Positions 62,333 through 64,000 of a stretch of 64,000 bases of DNA are shown one piece after another. The stretch covers positions 6,842-70,841 of the forward strand of contig JAEZCE010000030.1 in NCBI GenBank assembly GCA_023429995.1, read 5' to 3'. The notes below the pieces were generated by a model, which was not told the origin of the DNA, did no database searches, and worked only from the letters and a program-made list of their open reading frames with translations. Numbering within the stretch: the first letter of the stretch is position 1; every line of letters starts with the position of its first letter. This DNA comes from Bacillota bacterium. Lineage in GTDB: Bacteria; Bacillota; UBA4882; UBA8346. Both the position numbers and the translations under genes were made by a program.

Positions 62333-63664
62333 ATGAAAATAACCGATAAACCGATTGTCCTTGCCCATTATATCCAAACAAAATACCGTCCTTCATTCCA
62401 AAACCGCTATGATTTGAAGGTTTGGCAAGAGCGCCATGTTCAACGCCACCTGCAAAAGATTCTACCCTTATCCCCTTTTTACCGACAGTATTACCAAGGG
62501 TTAAAGCTGGATGAATGGCGCAATTTCCCGCTGATTGAAAAAAATATGATGATGAAAAACTTCGACTCCCTCAATACCGTGGGTATTCGAAGCGATGACG
62601 CCTTTAAGACCGCTTTTTTGTCGGAGGAAAGCCGGGATTTCTCCCCCCAGATCCAGGGAATTTCCGTTGGGTTGTCTTCGGGTACTTCGGGAAACCGGGG
62701 ATTGTTTTTGGTGAGCCGGCGGGAACGGTTGGAATGGGCCGGGACAATCTTGGCCAAAGTTTTGCCGGCTCCGTTATGGGCCGGCCAGAAAGTCGCCTTT
62801 TTTTTCCGGGCCAATAATAACCTCTATCAAACCGTCAACTCCCGGCTGGTACAGTTCCGGTTCTATGATTTACTGGAACCGATGCCGCTTCAAATCCAGC
62901 GCCTTAATGAATTTCAACCGTCCATCCTGGCAGCTCCCCCTTCCGCGCTGCGAATTTTAGCCCTGGCGGTAAAAGCGGGGGAGCTGAAAATCAAACCCAA
63001 GAAGGTAATTTCCATGGCCGAAGTTTTGGAACCCTTTGATCAATCCTTGATCGGTGAGCAATTTAACCAGACCATCCATCAAATATACCAGTGCACGGAG
63101 GGTTTTCTGGGTGTCACCTGTTCTCACGGGACCCTTCATCTCAATGAAGATTTGGTGGTCATCCAAAAGGAATATATTGACGGCCAAAGCCGCAGATTTA
63201 TTCCGGTGATTACCGACTTTCACCGCACAACGCAGCCGATCATCCGTTATCGCTTAAATGACATTTTAGTCGAATCAAGCGCTCCCTGCCCTTGCGGTTC
63301 GGTCTTTACCGCTTTGGAAAAAATCGAAGGCCGCTGTGATGATATCTTTTACCTTCATTCAAATTCCGAAGCCAAGATGATACCCATCTTTCCCGACTTT
63401 TTACGGAGAGCGGTCTTGCAATCGTCACCTGAAATCGCCGAGTACCGGGTGATTCAACGCCATCCGAATTTAATTGAGATTTTACTCAAAGTTCCCGAGC
63501 AGGTTCGCCCTGTGGTCCAGCTTGAGCTCAACAAAAATTTGAACCGATTATTTACCAATCTTGGATGTGTTTGTCCCCAAATCATTCATGCTCCGTTGTG
63601 GGAACCAAGGGATTTTCATAAAAAGCAACGCCGTGTTGAAAGGAATTTTAGTCTTGAAGAATGA
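62333..63664 (+). CDS. PaaK/CapK (CoF synthetase)-type adenylate-forming enzyme
   Basis: About 443 aa from ATG 62333, overlapping none of the MBL stop; AGGAAGG lies 15 nt upstream and a GTG at 62321 is another candidate. Motifs: SVGLSSGTSGNRGLFL (nucleotide loop), IYQCTEGFLGVTCSHG and PIIRYRLNDILVESSAPCPCGS, typical of PaaK/F390-synthetase-like ligases. Such enzymes activate a carboxylate as acyl-AMP and pass it to CoA, an amine or another acceptor. It is the last gene of the operon; a long inverted-repeat element follows. Confidence 0.88.
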   Translation: MKITDKPIVLAHYIQTKYRPSFQNRYDLKVWQERHVQRHLQKILPLSPFYRQYYQGLKLDEWRNFPLIEKNMMMKNFDSLNTVGIRSDDAFKTAFLSEESRDFSPQIQGISVGLSSGTSGNRGLFLVSRRERLEWAGTILAKVLPAPLWAGQKVAFFFRANNNLYQTVNSRLVQFRFYDLLEPMPLQIQRLNEFQPSILAAPPSALRILALAVKAGELKIKPKKVISMAEVLEPFDQSLIGEQFNQTIHQIYQCTEGFLGVTCSHGTLHLNEDLVVIQKEYIDGQSRRFIPVITDFHRTTQPIIRYRLNDILVESSAPCPCGSVFTALEKIEGRCDDIFYLHSNSEAKMIPIFPDFLRRAVLQSSPEIAEYRVIQRHPNLIEILLKVPEQVRPVVQLELNKNLNRLFTNLGCVCPQIIHAPLWEPRDFHKKQRRVERNFSLEE

Positions 63665-63815
63665 CGAATCGATAAAACACCCCATCTTTTTAACTCAACT
63701 TTCGCAATCGAATTTGCCATTAAAAGCTCGATATCATTGGGAAAGACATCATACCAACAGCTAAGTTGACAAACGGGATTATGCACCTATCTATTTAGCT
63801 GAAATGTTGGTCCAC

Positions 63816-63963
63816 CCCTCATTCTTCGCCTCCATGGAGGCGCACTTTCTCCCTCGGGAGAAACGAACCGCGTTGCGCTGAAGCCCTTTTAGGGTTTAAG
63901 AAGTTTGACTGCCTTGACAGGGCCTTCGTTTCTCCCGAAGGCGGGAGAAAGCAAGAATGAGGG
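63816..63963. repeat. Nested inverted-repeat element at the window end
   Basis: Three nested perfect arms: CCCTCATTCTT/AAGAATGAGGG (63816-63826 with 63953-63963), CTTTCTCCC/GGGAGAAAG (63845-63853 with 63943-63951) and TCGGGAGAAACGAA/TTCGTTTCTCCCGA (63854-63867 with 63925-63938). The transcript would fold into a long hairpin. No gene inside. It could end the biosynthetic operon's transcript, although no T tract follows. Confidence 0.75.
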
Positions 63964-64000
63964 CTTGAACCCCAGGACAACACTTCATTAAACGTATGAA

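Noticed and set aside
1..64000. tRNA, rRNA, riboswitch and intact insertion sequences
   Set aside because: None could be recognised by eye; a covariance-model scan would be needed to exclude small RNAs.

Overview
The window reads as chromosomal DNA of a low-to-mid GC member of the Bacillota (Gram-positive lineage, probably a clostridia-like anaerobe). The basis is the gene order rimP-nusA-ylxR-ylxQ-infB-rbfA-nrnA-truB-ribF, strong Shine-Dalgarno sequences with many TTG/GTG starts, pyruvate phosphate dikinase, a pyruvoyl-dependent arginine decarboxylase and a VanW protein. I cannot fix a genus. I saw no rRNA, tRNA, CRISPR array or intact transposon.

Layout. 1-6.2 kb (minus): the 5' part of a DUF362 double-4Fe4S protein, a chemoreceptor and ppdK. 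6.5-7.2 kb (plus): a small membrane-peptide locus with a near-consensus promoter and a perfect terminator. 7.2-16.2 kb (minus): the translation/ribosome-maturation operon. 16.3-20.6 kb (minus): a TPR protein, a one-TM protein and an orphan 7TM histidine kinase. 20.9-25.3 kb: pdaD, three EamA (drug/metabolite) transporters and a VanW protein. 25.5-37.3 kb: msrA-msrB, an ABC-F ATPase, a leaderless glucosaminidase, a CBS protein, a secreted lipase-like hydrolase, a leaderless amidase-domain protein, YgiQ, an MFS transporter and a second chemoreceptor. 37.6-41.6 kb (plus): ROK regulator, xylulokinase and a divergent xylose-isomerase-like enzyme. 41.7-48.4 kb (minus): alpha-galactosidase, a CUT1 sugar ABC transporter (two permeases and binding protein) and a LacI regulator. 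48.5-55.1 kb: small metabolic and hypothetical genes with decayed repeats. 55.2-58.1 kb (minus): a sensor kinase/response regulator pair followed by a 63-bp coding minisatellite. 58.3-63.7 kb (plus): a compact five-gene biosynthetic operon. The window ends in a nested inverted-repeat element.

The most interesting region is 58.3-63.7 kb. It encodes a KAS III-type condensing enzyme, an ATP-grasp ligase, an extended SDR, a metallo-beta-lactamase-fold hydrolase and a PaaK/CapK-type adenylate-forming enzyme. All five genes overlap or nearly abut, and the operon diverges from a two-component system. The enzyme set is formally parallel to the OleA/OleD/OleC/OleB olefin/beta-lactone logic, but it uses different protein families for the activation and hydrolysis steps and adds an ATP-grasp ligase. 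I infer a lipid-derived or amide/beta-lactone-like product of unknown structure.

Other points of interest are an apparent ATA start codon for infB at ideal Shine-Dalgarno spacing and overlapping the upstream stop, a palindromic-repeat insertion in nrnA, identical 14-bp putative LacI operators on both sides of lacI, an intra-operon terminator between the sugar-binding protein and its permeases, and an isomerase next to xylB whose metal-site motif departs from canonical XylA.
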